Under the pieces are notes generated by a model that searched no databases, was not told the DNA's origin, and saw only the letters and a list, made by a program, of their open reading frames with translations. A stretch of DNA of 64,000 bases from Stentor coeruleus (taxonomy: Eukaryota; Ciliophora; Heterotrichea; Heterotrichida; Stentoridae), in the NCBI GenBank assembly GCA_001970955.1, contig MPUH01000180.1, positions 25,230-89,229 on the forward strand, read 5' to 3'. The position numbers and the translations under genes are program-made. Shown piece by piece: positions 54,401 to 63,740 of this stretch (its first letter is position 1; the number at the start of each line of letters is the position of its first letter).

Positions 54401-54741
54401 TCCCCAAAACATCTCACAAAGAAAAATCCAAAGAAGAGCTTCTGGAAATCCGCAAAGAAATGATGAAAGGCAAAGCAGAAAAATCCAAAAAAGAAGAAAC
54501 CCAAGTAGAGCCAAAAAAACTTCTAAACCCTGCACTAGAAAGATTAGGCAAAGGTGAAAAGCCAAAAATTTCAAAAAAAGAAATGCATGACCTAACAAAA
54601 AAGAACTACGAACTCCTTCCTGAAGTTAAAAAAAGAAAAGAAGAAGAACGAAAAAAACAGGAAATGCTTGAAAGGCTCCAAAAAAGTAAAGAATTTGATA
54701 AGGTAATAAATATACAGAAACGTCAAGAGAAAAAGAAATAA
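51466..54741 (+). CDS. Large acidic coiled-coil protein, possibly centriolar (CEP295-like N-terminus)
   Basis: The gene starts at the ATG at 51466; a 15-nt intron (51604-51618) removes an in-frame TAG, giving about 1,086 aa. Residues 1-260 are a charged coiled coil containing KVKEIETLLKQKEHYLANLG, which resembles the N-terminal region of the centriole protein CEP295, though this is only a visual match. The remainder is disordered and rich in Ser, Glu and Lys, with an acidic run of about 30 residues near 905-935. Short helices of the form FxxE(I/M)KxKYG recur (FLEEMKLKYGL, LMKEIEEKYSL, FFDEIKNKYGF). The C-terminus is basic and helical. Beginning the gene at the ATG at 51745 would miss the first exon and 78 residues after the intron. 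Confidence 0.72.
51604..51618 (+). other. 15-nt intron containing an in-frame TAG
   Basis: Sequence GTAAAGACTATGTAG, phase 0. It explains the apparent nonsense codon at 51616-51618 in an otherwise open coiled-coil frame that runs from 51466 to 54741. Confidence 0.9.
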
Positions 54742-54849
54742 TAATATTAGTTTTAATAAATTTGACTAAATACCATTTAACAATATTATCTTAGATTTTT
54801 ATATATTTCCTTTTTATATTATAGGAATATATCAATAAAATGCATAAAC

Positions 54850-57078
54850 TTAAACTAACACTGAGTTGGTTTTTGGGATCATAGGAAGGCCACCTCTTAT
54901 ACTTTTCCTACATTTAAATGTTGGCTGACGATTCAAACGTGAACTACTTATAGAATTTCGTGATGCTGAGCTTGATATTGCTATTTCTTCTTCAAGGAGT
55001 TTTATTTTAGCTTCAGATATTGTTTGTAATAGTTCTAGTCTTTTGATTTCTTCTTGGAGGCTTGAGACTTGATCTGTTAGTCTAAGGTTTTTCCTTTCAA
55101 TCACTTTTAGGTCAACTTTTGAACCTGCTTTTTCATTTAATAATTGCTGATATGCTGTACTTAATTGCTCCATGTTTTTACTTAATAAATCAACTCGCTG
55201 CTTAAGTTTTTTCTCTCCTGCAGTCAAAGCGTTTTCTAAACTTTCGTATTTTTCTTTTGCGTTATCAAGTGTAATTTCTAATTCAATAACTTTATTGATT
55301 CTGTTTTTTAAATCACGATATAGTGATTTACGTTCTTCATTCCAGATAGCTTTTTCTTTTTCAACTGCCTGCTTTATTAAAGCCTCTTGGATATTTTTTG
55401 TATCATTTTTAATAAGATTTAATGTGCTTTCCAAAGTTGCTTCAAGGTTTTTAACTTTTAAATTAAGTTCATCGTTTTTTTCTTTTTCCATTTGCACTTG
55501 CCCTCTTAATTCATATACAATTTCAGGTGTTTTTTTAACATTCCCTGAAATATGCATTTTCAAATCAGTAATTTCTAAATCTTTTTCATTAATCGAATGC
55601 TCCATAGTCATTTTTATTTTCAATAGCTCTTGGTTATCTGATTCTAAATGTTCTTTAATTAAAACTAATTTTTCTATCAATCCTTCTTGTTCAATAACTT
55701 TTTGCTCAATAGCCGTATTAGTTTCTTGTAGCTGAAGACATTTATAAGTGATAATAGATTTTTCTTTATTAAATTCTTGAATTTTAGCTGAATTTTGCTT
55801 GTTTTCTTCAGTAATTTGATGACTGTTTTCTACTTCATCAGCTAATCTCGCTCTTAATTCTTCGATTTCTGCAATTACTTCATCATAATCAAACTTTTCC
55901 TTTATTCCAGCCTCATCATTTTTAATTCCATCAAACTCAGGAATACTCGACCCATTTTTCTTCAACACATCCTCCAATCTTAAAATATACTTATTTTTCC
56001 TATCAATCTCTTCCTGTGCTTTCGATAACATAAGTTTTAATTCAGGAATTGTATACTCCCTATTGACCTTAGGTTTATTTTTAATAGCTTTAGCCCTTAT
56101 TCCAAATCTTAAAGTACTCACAGTTTCAGCTTCATTAAAAGGTGAAGGTGAGCAAGTTACTATCAAGCAAGTCTTTGAATTCCCTCCTAAAGAATCTTGA
56201 AGTACCCTAGTCAATTTAGAATTTCTATAAGGAATATGTGAAGATTTACCATCTGTTAATGAATATATAACCTGTCCAAGTACAGTTAAAGATTTGTTAA
56301 TATTTTTAGCTTCTTCTAATCTTTTACCAGCAGCTCCAGTTTTTGATACTTTTTCTGACCCAGCAAGGTCGATTAAATATAGTTTTCCTGTTTTAGCTGA
56401 GAGGTCTTTTGAGTTTGTTTGTCCAACAGTTAATAAAAAAAGTGAATGTGACCTTGAACTACCTGCATTCATATTTGTATAAGCTACTTCACGATTATCT
56501 GTACCTATTGTCATTAAATCATAAACTTCTTCATCACATGTTACATATTGTTCTGTTAATCCTTCTATATACACTCCACGAGCACGATCTTCATGGATTT
56601 TAAGATTTGTTTTACTTGTATCAAGCAAGTCTTTTATTTTTTCTAAGTAAATTTCGCAATATGATAATTTCACTGAAAACTCAATACAATCTTCAGCTTC
56701 TGAGATTTTGTCAAAGACTGTGGTTACCATACGGGGTATTATTCCCATGTTTACTTCATCATCAAGGCTTGAACCAGACATTGTAAATGTTTTACCTGAT
56801 GAAGTCTGCCCATATGCTAGAATTGTCCCGTTAAAACCTTGCATAACTGCATTGACTATTTGTTTAGCTGATATTTCATATACTTTTTCTTGAGAAGCTG
56901 TTGGGGGAAAAACTTGATCAAATGTAAATCGCAATGCTTCGGAATTCTCGTATTGGGAATTGACTCCAACGGTTTTTTCGTTAATGAAGTTCACGCAGAA
57001 ATTTTGTGAGATGTTTAGTTCTTTTTCATTAAGTGGACGAAATCTGCAGAAAACTTTTATGTTAGCTTGGTCTTCCAT
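54850..57078 (-). CDS. Kinesin-1 type heavy chain
   Basis: The 742-aa protein has an N-terminal motor (residues ~6-335) with ANIKVFCRFRPLNE, P-loop GQTSSGKTFTM, switch I SSRSHS, switch II DLAGSEKVSKTGA, and the HIPYRNSKLTRVLQDSLGG block. The neck and a long coiled coil (about 345-700) follow, then a short basic tail. Sequence and N-terminal position of the motor match conventional kinesin (KIF5/KHC), a plus-end motor. It is shorter than animal KIF5 (about 960 aa) and lacks a clear IAK autoinhibitory tail. The giant TPR protein at 9.4 kb has KLC-type repeats, but nothing shows they interact. The gene is single-exon, convergent with the acidic coiled-coil gene 108 bp away. Confidence 0.93.
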   Translation of the reverse strand: MEDQANIKVFCRFRPLNEKELNISQNFCVNFINEKTVGVNSQYENSEALRFTFDQVFPPTASQEKVYEISAKQIVNAVMQGFNGTILAYGQTSSGKTFTMSGSSLDDEVNMGIIPRMVTTVFDKISEAEDCIEFSVKLSYCEIYLEKIKDLLDTSKTNLKIHEDRARGVYIEGLTEQYVTCDEEVYDLMTIGTDNREVAYTNMNAGSSRSHSLFLLTVGQTNSKDLSAKTGKLYLIDLAGSEKVSKTGAAGKRLEEAKNINKSLTVLGQVIYSLTDGKSSHIPYRNSKLTRVLQDSLGGNSKTCLIVTCSPSPFNEAETVSTLRFGIRAKAIKNKPKVNREYTIPELKLMLSKAQEEIDRKNKYILRLEDVLKKNGSSIPEFDGIKNDEAGIKEKFDYDEVIAEIEELRARLADEVENSHQITEENKQNSAKIQEFNKEKSIITYKCLQLQETNTAIEQKVIEQEGLIEKLVLIKEHLESDNQELLKIKMTMEHSINEKDLEITDLKMHISGNVKKTPEIVYELRGQVQMEKEKNDELNLKVKNLEATLESTLNLIKNDTKNIQEALIKQAVEKEKAIWNEERKSLYRDLKNRINKVIELEITLDNAKEKYESLENALTAGEKKLKQRVDLLSKNMEQLSTAYQQLLNEKAGSKVDLKVIERKNLRLTDQVSSLQEEIKRLELLQTISEAKIKLLEEEIAISSSASRNSISSSRLNRQPTFKCRKSIRGGLPMIPKTNSVLV

Positions 57079-57887
57079 TTTTATTTATTACAGATTGTTT
57101 TTTTATTTATTTGTTATATAGTTGCAATAGATGATAATTAAGCTTGAAGTAAGTTGTTTGTTGTGAAATACTGTTTATGAATTTATTTTGTGAGATAAAT
57201 AAGTGGTTATGTATGAGTTTTAGTTAGGTGTATTTTGGTTTTAATCAACTACTTATAAAATGTGTTTTATAAATTAGGCTAGTGTTAACGATGTATGAGC
57301 TTTTAATTCTGGTTTTTTATTTCCTGTTTAGTTTTGGACACTTATGACTAAATTCTTATTATTCTTTTTTGCTTTATATTTTTTTTTTGAGACTTGTGCA
57401 TGTTTCTTTGTTGCCCTACAACTCAAGTCCTCTCAGCGATTTTATACCTGAGATTTTGGTTAATGGATAGGAATTTTTATCTTTTGTTCCTTCATTATGG
57501 TTGGAGAAAAGGGAGCCCTTGCGTCCATACACTGTTAATATGTTATTCTTTATTAAATTATATTAAATGTATTTTATATGCTATATAATACAATACAATT
57601 AAACCTTTAATCAGCTAATAATATATCAAATAATATAAATTTAAAAGCTTATATACAATAATTTCTCTCCTTTAAAACCATCTAATTTTATTCCTATCTT
57701 CATACCAAGAAAAATTAATCACAACCTTTTAAAATCCAAACCAATAATTTTCCTTTACAAAGCCACCCTATACTCAATAAACTATCCTTAAATCAATATC
57801 AATAATTTCACACATATAATAAATCCTTATCATACCACATTACAATCATTCTATTCACAAACAAAATTCATCATATAAAATCTATGG
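57079..57887. other. Intergenic region, 0.8 kb, with an unexplained higher-complexity block
   Basis: G/T-rich to about 57350 (5' flank of kinesin) and C/A-rich from about 57600 (3' flank of the zinc-ribbon gene). Between them, about 57395-57540 is less AT-rich and balanced in composition, with small potential stems (CTCAG...CTGAG near 57430-57455). It has no ATG ORF and no resemblance I could recognise to spliceosomal, SRP or tRNA genes. Confidence 0.45.
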
Positions 57888-59233
57888 TTAATAAGTTAAT
57901 CCTTCATCATACAATAAAACAACTAATTCTCCAGGGCCAGCAAAACTAGCAAAGCATTCTTTATCAAATATACACAATTTCTGATAGTCAACATATCTAA
58001 CTTGTCTACGGTCATCAAAAGTAAGTGCGATAATATTTTCTTCTTTGTCAAGCATGATTTTCACTGGGTGTCCATCAGAAGTTTTGATATACTCACGACA
58101 TCTAAGACATATATGCCTATAACCATAATACTGAACTTTTATATGATCTTGACCACAAGTTGGACATCCTTCTTTGAATATGATTCTCCTTTGACCTAGC
58201 TTAATTTTAAACCTTTCTCGTCTTTTGTCTAATAAAACGTCTTCAATTGTCTTTTCCTGTTCTGTCGCTTGTGGTTGGGGAATTTGTTGTCTTGGTCTAC
58301 TATTAGGGAGTAAAGGGACGAAATTTGAACTTTCTCCTACATCGCCGTATTGATTCTTTGTTATGATAAAACTCCTTTGGATTGGTGTGGCAACATCTTC
58401 AGGAGTTAGAAGATGAAGATACAGTGGACGCTTTCTACTTAGTTCTTGCAAATGATGCATATTTCCTATTATGTTAAACTTATATGAGAAAATCCTTCTA
58501 AAGATTTAACAGGCAAAGTCTCAGGATTAGCCGTAAGCGTATTGTAAACATAAGAACTTTTTTCTACAAACTTTATATACTCTTCTACAAGTAAATATAG
58601 TTCTTCGACTGTATTGGTCACCGTAACAGCATTCAACGAAGCATTCAAAAACACGCAAAATCTCTCTGGCCCTGGACTTGAAGGTATTTCATGAGCGCAT
58701 GTGAGTAAATACTTAAGCATAAAAGAAAAAAACCTACACGCAACAGGAGATAGCGATGGCAAAACAGGTATTGAATTAGTCATTTTAATAGCCAAAGCCA
58801 AAAAGTAAAACCTAATTCTTTCTGATCTCTTCATTTGTAAAGCTTGCCTCCTACACTCAGCTTTAAAAGGTTTATAACTTGGTCCTGAAGGTGTAAAAAC
58901 CATAGGACAAGTAAGTAAATGCATGAATAATGCTCCAAGGTTTTTTCCATTAACCTGTGGGCCTTTGTGTTTTAGAAGAGCTTCAATAAGTTCCTGAATA
59001 ATTTATACCAAAGCATTGTTTTTTATAAGAAACTTGATGAGGTTTGTAGCTAAAGATAAAGAAAAATCAGCACTTGTCAGACTTTGTAAAAGTGAAAGCT
59101 TAGATGATGGGTAAGATAATATTGATGTTTTGATTTGAGCCTTTAGTGATTTCTGCGGATTTTCTGTTTCTGGCCAAGCAGATAGAATAACTTCAGCGTC
59201 CTCACCATTTAGGATTTTTTGAAGTAACTCCAT
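57888..59233 (-). CDS. Unknown 438-aa protein with C-terminal zinc ribbon, three exons
   Basis: Exons 59233-59009, 58993-58480 and 58465-57888 are joined by a 15-nt intron and a 14-nt intron; the joined length is a multiple of three. The first two exons encode a helical domain of about 245 residues (PSLSPVACRFFSFMLKYLL is typical). A disordered linker rich in Pro and Gln follows. The C-terminal domain includes a C4 zinc ribbon (CPTCGQDHIKVQYYGYRHICLRC) and a beta-rich stretch. No named family is recognised. The third exon could be a separate gene starting at the ATG at 58460, only 8 bp past the second exon's in-frame stop, but splicing is more natural. Confidence 0.7.
58466..58479 (-). other. 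Candidate 14-nt intron
   Basis: Minus-strand sequence GTTTAACATAATAG, phase 1. Its removal joins SHI through an AGA codon to NMHHLQEL in frame. The length is one less than every other intron found here, so a missing base in the assembly is the main alternative. Confidence 0.55.
58994..59008 (-). other. 15-nt intron
   Basis: Minus-strand sequence GTATAAATTATTCAG, phase 0; retention gives an in-frame TAA. Removal joins KNNAL to ELIEALLKHK. Confidence 0.9.
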
Positions 59234-60138
59234 TAGCTAGGTTTATATACTGTGTGTGGAGATATTATGAGGTATGGAAGATTTGGGTTAATAAGATTGA
59301 TGAAGATATTTTTATTTTATTTGCAATATAAGCATGTGAGTTTAATAGTTATTCTATGATGCTTATAAAAATTGCATAAATCATGCACTTACTGTTTCTA
59401 TATCTTTTACTAAATAATAAAAAAATGCATACATCTTCTTTGTATTATCATAATCTTACTATCAATTATTTTTGATTTTAGCTTTCAACTATCATAATAA
59501 TTTCTTTATCTTAAGTTTAAGTTCACTATTTTCCTACAAAATTTATCGAATTTTTTTAAGTGCATTAATTGTGTGTGACTATATAAACGTTAAACTAGCA
59601 ACTTATTGATTAGGCCAGGTTTTTAATTAAAAATTAGTTAACTTTTTCTACTTCTCTTCCTTTTTTTGGCATTATTTAAGTTGATTTTAGATAATAATTT
59701 CTATAAGTTTAAGATCATTATTTTTTAAATAATAGTATTTTTTATATTCAAATACGTAGGGTTATTAAAAACAAGTTTTCTAGTGATAATACTAAATAAG
59801 AGTAATAGAGTATTTTTTATTGTTGTTGAGCTATCTGATATTGTTTTTTTTGAGTTATTGATGTTTATTGATAATAATATTTTTTAGTATATTTATAGTA
59901 ATTCAGATATATTCCTGCTGTTTGGAGTAGAGAACTTGTAATAGTCTTTTATCCTTCTTTAATTCGATATTTTATTGGTATATAAAGTTTTTAGATTTTT
60001 TTGTTGAAGTCCTTGAGTATTCAGAAAACCAGAATCTGATTAGTGATTTTCATGTAGTTAAGTTTATTTATGAGAGAATTTTATGGACTTAGCTATCATT
60101 TTTTAATTAAGAATAAGTAATTATATATCCATAATCAA
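59234..60138. other. Divergent intergenic region, 0.9 kb
   Basis: G/T-rich next to the zinc-ribbon gene start, then AT-rich DNA with a weaker bias than elsewhere. It contains poly-T runs and no supported ORF or RNA gene. Confidence 0.45.
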
Positions 60139-60837
60139 ATGAATGAAGAGGTCAAAACACTTAGTCTTACTTTGGTTGGAGATAGTGGATGTGGAAAAAC
60201 CTGCCTAGTAAATCGATATATTAACAATATTTTTAACCCTGATCAAGACTTAACAACTGGAGGAAGATATTTTAAAAAAGATATTGAATTTAATAGAGAG
60301 ACTTTAAAATTGAGTATATGGGATACTTCAGGTCAATCAAAGTATGAATCTATATTCAATATATACTGCAAAAGTTCTGATGGTTTTATTATTGTTTGTG
60401 ATGTAAAAAATGAAGACCCTGTTAGTAGTCTAACTAAGTGGCACAGTAAAATTATGTCTTGCACAATAAAACAAAACCCATCATTTGTGATTTTTATTAA
60501 CAAAATCGACCTCGAAACACAAGAACACGAAAACAACATCAGGAAAATAGAAGAATTCGGAGATAATCTACATATTTCTACATTCAAAGGTTCTGCACAG
60601 GATTACATCAACGTAAACAATGTCTTTGAAAAAATCTTTAAATTATCTTTCAGCATCTCAAGCAGTGTTATAAGAAAAAGCCTTACCTTAAATAGNAACA
60701 ATGTCTTTGAAAAAATCTTTAAATTATCTTTCAGCATCTCAAGCAGTGTTATAAGAAAAAGCCTTACCTTAAATAGCAAAAGACATTCAAAACAAATCAT
60801 AGAAAACGAGGAACGCAGAAAGACTTGCTGCAAATAA
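60139..60837 (+). CDS. Rab-like small GTPase, inflated by an assembly gap
   Basis: The GTPase motifs are in order: G1 GDSGCGKTCL, G2 TTGG with a following phenylalanine region, G3 WDTSGQSKYES, G4 NKID and a weak G5 (GSAQ). The C-terminus, RRKTCCK, has a double Cys suitable for geranylgeranylation, so it is a membrane-traffic Rab or a close relative. In G3 the usual DTAGQ is DTSGQ. N at 60696 with an 80-bp duplication adds 81 bases, keeping frame but inserting 27 false codons (a repeated NNVFEKIFKLSF segment); the true length is about 205 aa, normal for Rab. TAA stop. Confidence 0.88.
   Translation: MNEEVKTLSLTLVGDSGCGKTCLVNRYINNIFNPDQDLTTGGRYFKKDIEFNRETLKLSIWDTSGQSKYESIFNIYCKSSDGFIIVCDVKNEDPVSSLTKWHSKIMSCTIKQNPSFVIFINKIDLETQEHENNIRKIEEFGDNLHISTFKGSAQDYINVNNVFEKIFKLSFSISSSVIRKSLTLNXNNVFEKIFKLSFSISSSVIRKSLTLNSKRHSKQIIENEERRKTCCK
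60616..60776. repeat. Direct 80-bp repeat around a single N inside the Rab-like gene
   Basis: Identical copies 60616-60695 and 60697-60776 flank N at 60696. With the N it adds 81 bases, a multiple of three, so the error is silent to ORF finders. Confidence 0.93.
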
Positions 60838-60906
60838 ATTCNGCAAAAGACATTCAAAACAAATCATAGAAAACGAGGAACGCAGAAAGACTTGCTGCAA
60901 ATAAAT
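60776..60906. repeat. Direct 64-bp repeat near a single N at the Rab-like gene's 3' end
   Basis: Copies 60776-60839 and 60843-60906 lie around N at 60842 and share the end of the coding sequence and its stop codon. A spurious second copy of the gene's last codons results. Confidence 0.9.
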
Positions 60907-61078
60907 ACAATATTCCTAATTAATCACTTTTGCATGCATAAACTTATAATCTAAACTTATACAAAAACATAAATCTATACACTAAAATTTTTTTCTAGTA
61001 AAAAATATCACTATGTTTCTCAAACATGCCGGTTATGAAGAATTCCCTACCAGAAGTAATTTATAAATAGAAGACCTT

Positions 61079-62377
61079 ATGTCTATGAATACAATCGAAA
61101 ACCCTCAAGTTGCCCAGAAAAACCTTGATAAAACAGACTACAGATCTCTAAAAACCGATGACATCATTGGGGCAAAACCAAAAGGCTTAAACAACGCAAG
61201 CTCATTTTCCCCATCACCCGGGCAGAAATCCCTTGGCTACATAAAAAACGCAGCTAATTTCTTCGGCACTACACCACCAGTTGGAGCTTTCAGAAAATCC
61301 TCAGATAATCAAATAGCCGATATCCCAAACAAAGCTTTAGCAGGTTTTTTTGGGGCAACTCCTCCACCATCAAGACCAATCGACAAAGCTCCAAAACCTT
61401 TATCATATAATCCTTTTAATTCAGGAAATCCTTATGAAAAGTCTTCAAATCAACTTCCAGATAAAGCTGTGGCAAATTTTTATGGAGTCACTCCACCACA
61501 ATCTAGATCTATGCCAATGAACAGATCAAATGGTGTTGGTAATAATAATAGTTCTCAAGGACTTTCTCCTGAAGCTGCAGCTAAGTTTTTTGGGGTTACT
61601 CCAGTTCAATCATCAAATAATCCATATACTTTAGTTAAAAAACAACCTGATTCTATTGGTTTACCACCTGATGTTGCTGCTAAATTCTATGGAGTTACAC
61701 CTAATCAATCTAGATCTCAAAGTTTTAATTTATCAAATGCTGAGAAAAATACTTTACCACCTGATGTTGCTGCTAAATTTTATGGTGTTACTCCACCACA
61801 ATCTAGATCTCAAAACCCTTTTGCAAATAATAAAAATTCAGGTTTACCTGCTGATGTTACTGCTAAGTTTTATGGGGTTACTCCACCACAGTCTAGAAAT
61901 GCAGGAAATAATTCTGGTAATTTACCACCTGATGTTATGGCTAAGTTCTATGGAGTCACACCACCACAATCTAGGGCACAAGATCCTTTTGTTCCAAATA
62001 ACAATAGCAAGATTAAAGATAGAAATTTTGATGAATCTTTTGGAGTTCCTTCTAAAGTTACTGGGAAAGTTCCTGATGCAGTTGCTGCTAAGTTTTATGG
62101 AGTTACTCCTCCTCAGTCAAGACTTGGGGGTAATGCAGGATATAAAGATTTTAAACCTCAGAACAACACTGGGAATAGAGTTTTTGGAACTGATGCTTCG
62201 AAATTTTTCGGAGATGAAAGCACCCCTGAGCAAGCTCAGAAGCTTAATGGTGTAGGTAATAAAGATTATCAAGCTAATGAAGCAAAATTCTTTGGGGTTA
62301 CTCCTCCATTGAGCAGGAGCAATAATATCTCTGATCCCAATATTTTCTCATCAAAAGCTTTACGTCTATTTACTTAA
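61079..62377 (+). CDS. Unknown protein with about eleven KFYGVTPPQSR repeats
   Basis: The 432-aa protein is built of a repeated motif AAKFYGVTPPQSR, spaced 20-60 residues apart by Asn/Ser/Pro-rich linkers; eleven copies can be counted, six of them near perfect, with variants KFFGVTP, GFFGATPPPSRP and a degenerate KFFGDESTPEQ. A shared upstream phrase (LPPDVAAKFYG) occurs in at least four. Each unit holds a Thr-Pro and often a following Ser-Arg, so they could be proline-directed phosphorylation or 14-3-3-type docking sites. There is no signal peptide, membrane segment or known domain. ATG at 61079 or 61085. Single exon, TAA stop. Confidence 0.8.
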   Translation: MSMNTIENPQVAQKNLDKTDYRSLKTDDIIGAKPKGLNNASSFSPSPGQKSLGYIKNAANFFGTTPPVGAFRKSSDNQIADIPNKALAGFFGATPPPSRPIDKAPKPLSYNPFNSGNPYEKSSNQLPDKAVANFYGVTPPQSRSMPMNRSNGVGNNNSSQGLSPEAAAKFFGVTPVQSSNNPYTLVKKQPDSIGLPPDVAAKFYGVTPNQSRSQSFNLSNAEKNTLPPDVAAKFYGVTPPQSRSQNPFANNKNSGLPADVTAKFYGVTPPQSRNAGNNSGNLPPDVMAKFYGVTPPQSRAQDPFVPNNNSKIKDRNFDESFGVPSKVTGKVPDAVAAKFYGVTPPQSRLGGNAGYKDFKPQNNTGNRVFGTDASKFFGDESTPEQAQKLNGVGNKDYQANEAKFFGVTPPLSRSNNISDPNIFSSKALRLFT

Positions 62378-62855
62378 CTAATTAGTTTGCTTAAACTTAT
62401 TATTTTTTAGCTTCTGATATAATACTTTGGACTTAAGTTCTGAAGTAAATAGATAAAAATAAAATGCTCATAATTTTACTTATAATAAAACCTAATATTA
62501 TTATGTTATAAGTAAAATTGTTGTTGTATATACAATTTTAACTAACAAAAAATTATAGGGTTAAATAGTTTCAATAACTTCAAGATACATAATATACTAT
62601 GCTTATTTTAATAAAATACCTAAGAAAAGTAAAGATTATCTTTATGATAATACTTAATAACAACTTAAAAAAAAATCTTTTTTTAAAGTTCTCGTCAAAG
62701 TTTTGTTTATTATCAAGATCACAAATACATTGAGTTAAACTTAATATTAGAATCAATATCTGTGAGTATCATATTTACATAAAAATCTAGGCAAATGTTA
62801 ATAAAAATCCAAATTCCTTCAGTTTAAAGTTTACGAATTATTTATAATTTATATA
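62378..62855. other. Intergenic between convergent genes, 0.48 kb
   Basis: Very AT-rich DNA with the 3' flanks of both neighbours; no ORF or RNA gene seen. The skew is weak here. Confidence 0.4.
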
Positions 62856-63296
62856 TTATTGGTTATTGATGATTAAATTTCGTCTTTTGTTAAGCATTTC
62901 TTTAAATTGTGATGATGTCATTGGATGGATTGATGGTAATTTCCCACTGCACACGCTATTTTTTTTAGTTTCTAACGATTTTCCTTCAGGTGTTAGGATA
63001 TGGTTTTTTGTCACTTTTTTAGGAAGATTTGGTGATCGGCTTGTTTTTCTTATGGTTTGGGTATTGAAGTTGGTTATACGTTTAAGGCAAAGTTTTTCAT
63101 TAATTTCTCCAGTATGGTTAATCTGAGTAATGATTACAAGTTTTTGCATTATAAGGAGCTTTCTTCGTCGAGGGGATGCGAAAAAAGAAGTGAGGTTAGG
63201 ATCAGTAAGGCTATTGTAATCAGGTTTTTTATTTGATAAACGTGTGGAGTCAAGGATAAAATCTTCTTTAGTTGGGACTTTTTTAGTAGTTTTCAT
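62856..63296 (-). CDS. Unknown basic 146-aa protein
   Basis: Single-exon ORF with an ATG at 63296 and a TAA stop. The protein is strongly basic, with Lys, Arg, Ser, Thr and Asn predominant, and no membrane segment. It contains a short RRRK cluster at about residue 45 that could act in nuclear import. No family was recognised. It resembles the other small basic proteins at 4.2 and 5.1 kb only in composition. Confidence 0.55.
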   Translation of the reverse strand: MKTTKKVPTKEDFILDSTRLSNKKPDYNSLTDPNLTSFFASPRRRKLLIMQKLVIITQINHTGEINEKLCLKRITNFNTQTIRKTSRSPNLPKKVTKNHILTPEGKSLETKKNSVCSGKLPSIHPMTSSQFKEMLNKRRNLIINNQ

Positions 63297-63740
63297 ATTT
63301 TATTATTTTAATCGAAGTAGTCTAATCATCATTCTCATTAACATCATAATTACTGTTTAGATAACATCATATAAAAATTTGATTTTTTAAAAAATTGTTG
63401 TTGTTTAGTACTTTCAAAGGCATAGATATTATAAATAAAATCTTAATAAAATATCGACTCTGTAAGAAATCCTATCTTGATAAAATTCGAATATTGATCT
63501 TTATAAATATTTAGCATCTGATTATAATATTTAGACTTATCAATTTTCAAATCAAGGTTTATTACCTGAACTTTTTTCATAGATTAAATTTTATATTTTA
63601 TGTATAACTATATACAATTTCATTTAAACTATAAACAGAACTTTAGCTTTATTTCAAGATTCTTTAAAAATCTATCTCTTTTAGCCCTTTTTTGTGTTCG
63701 TCAGACATAATTATAAAAATAAATTATCCATATCCAAAGT
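63297..63740. other. Intergenic region, 0.44 kb
   Basis: Between two minus-strand genes; AT-rich, no supported ORF, repeat or RNA gene. Confidence 0.4.

Noticed and set aside
57394-57588. 64-codon plus-strand frame
   Set aside because: Starts at TTG and has no coding-like features; the underlying block is kept as a possible RNA instead.
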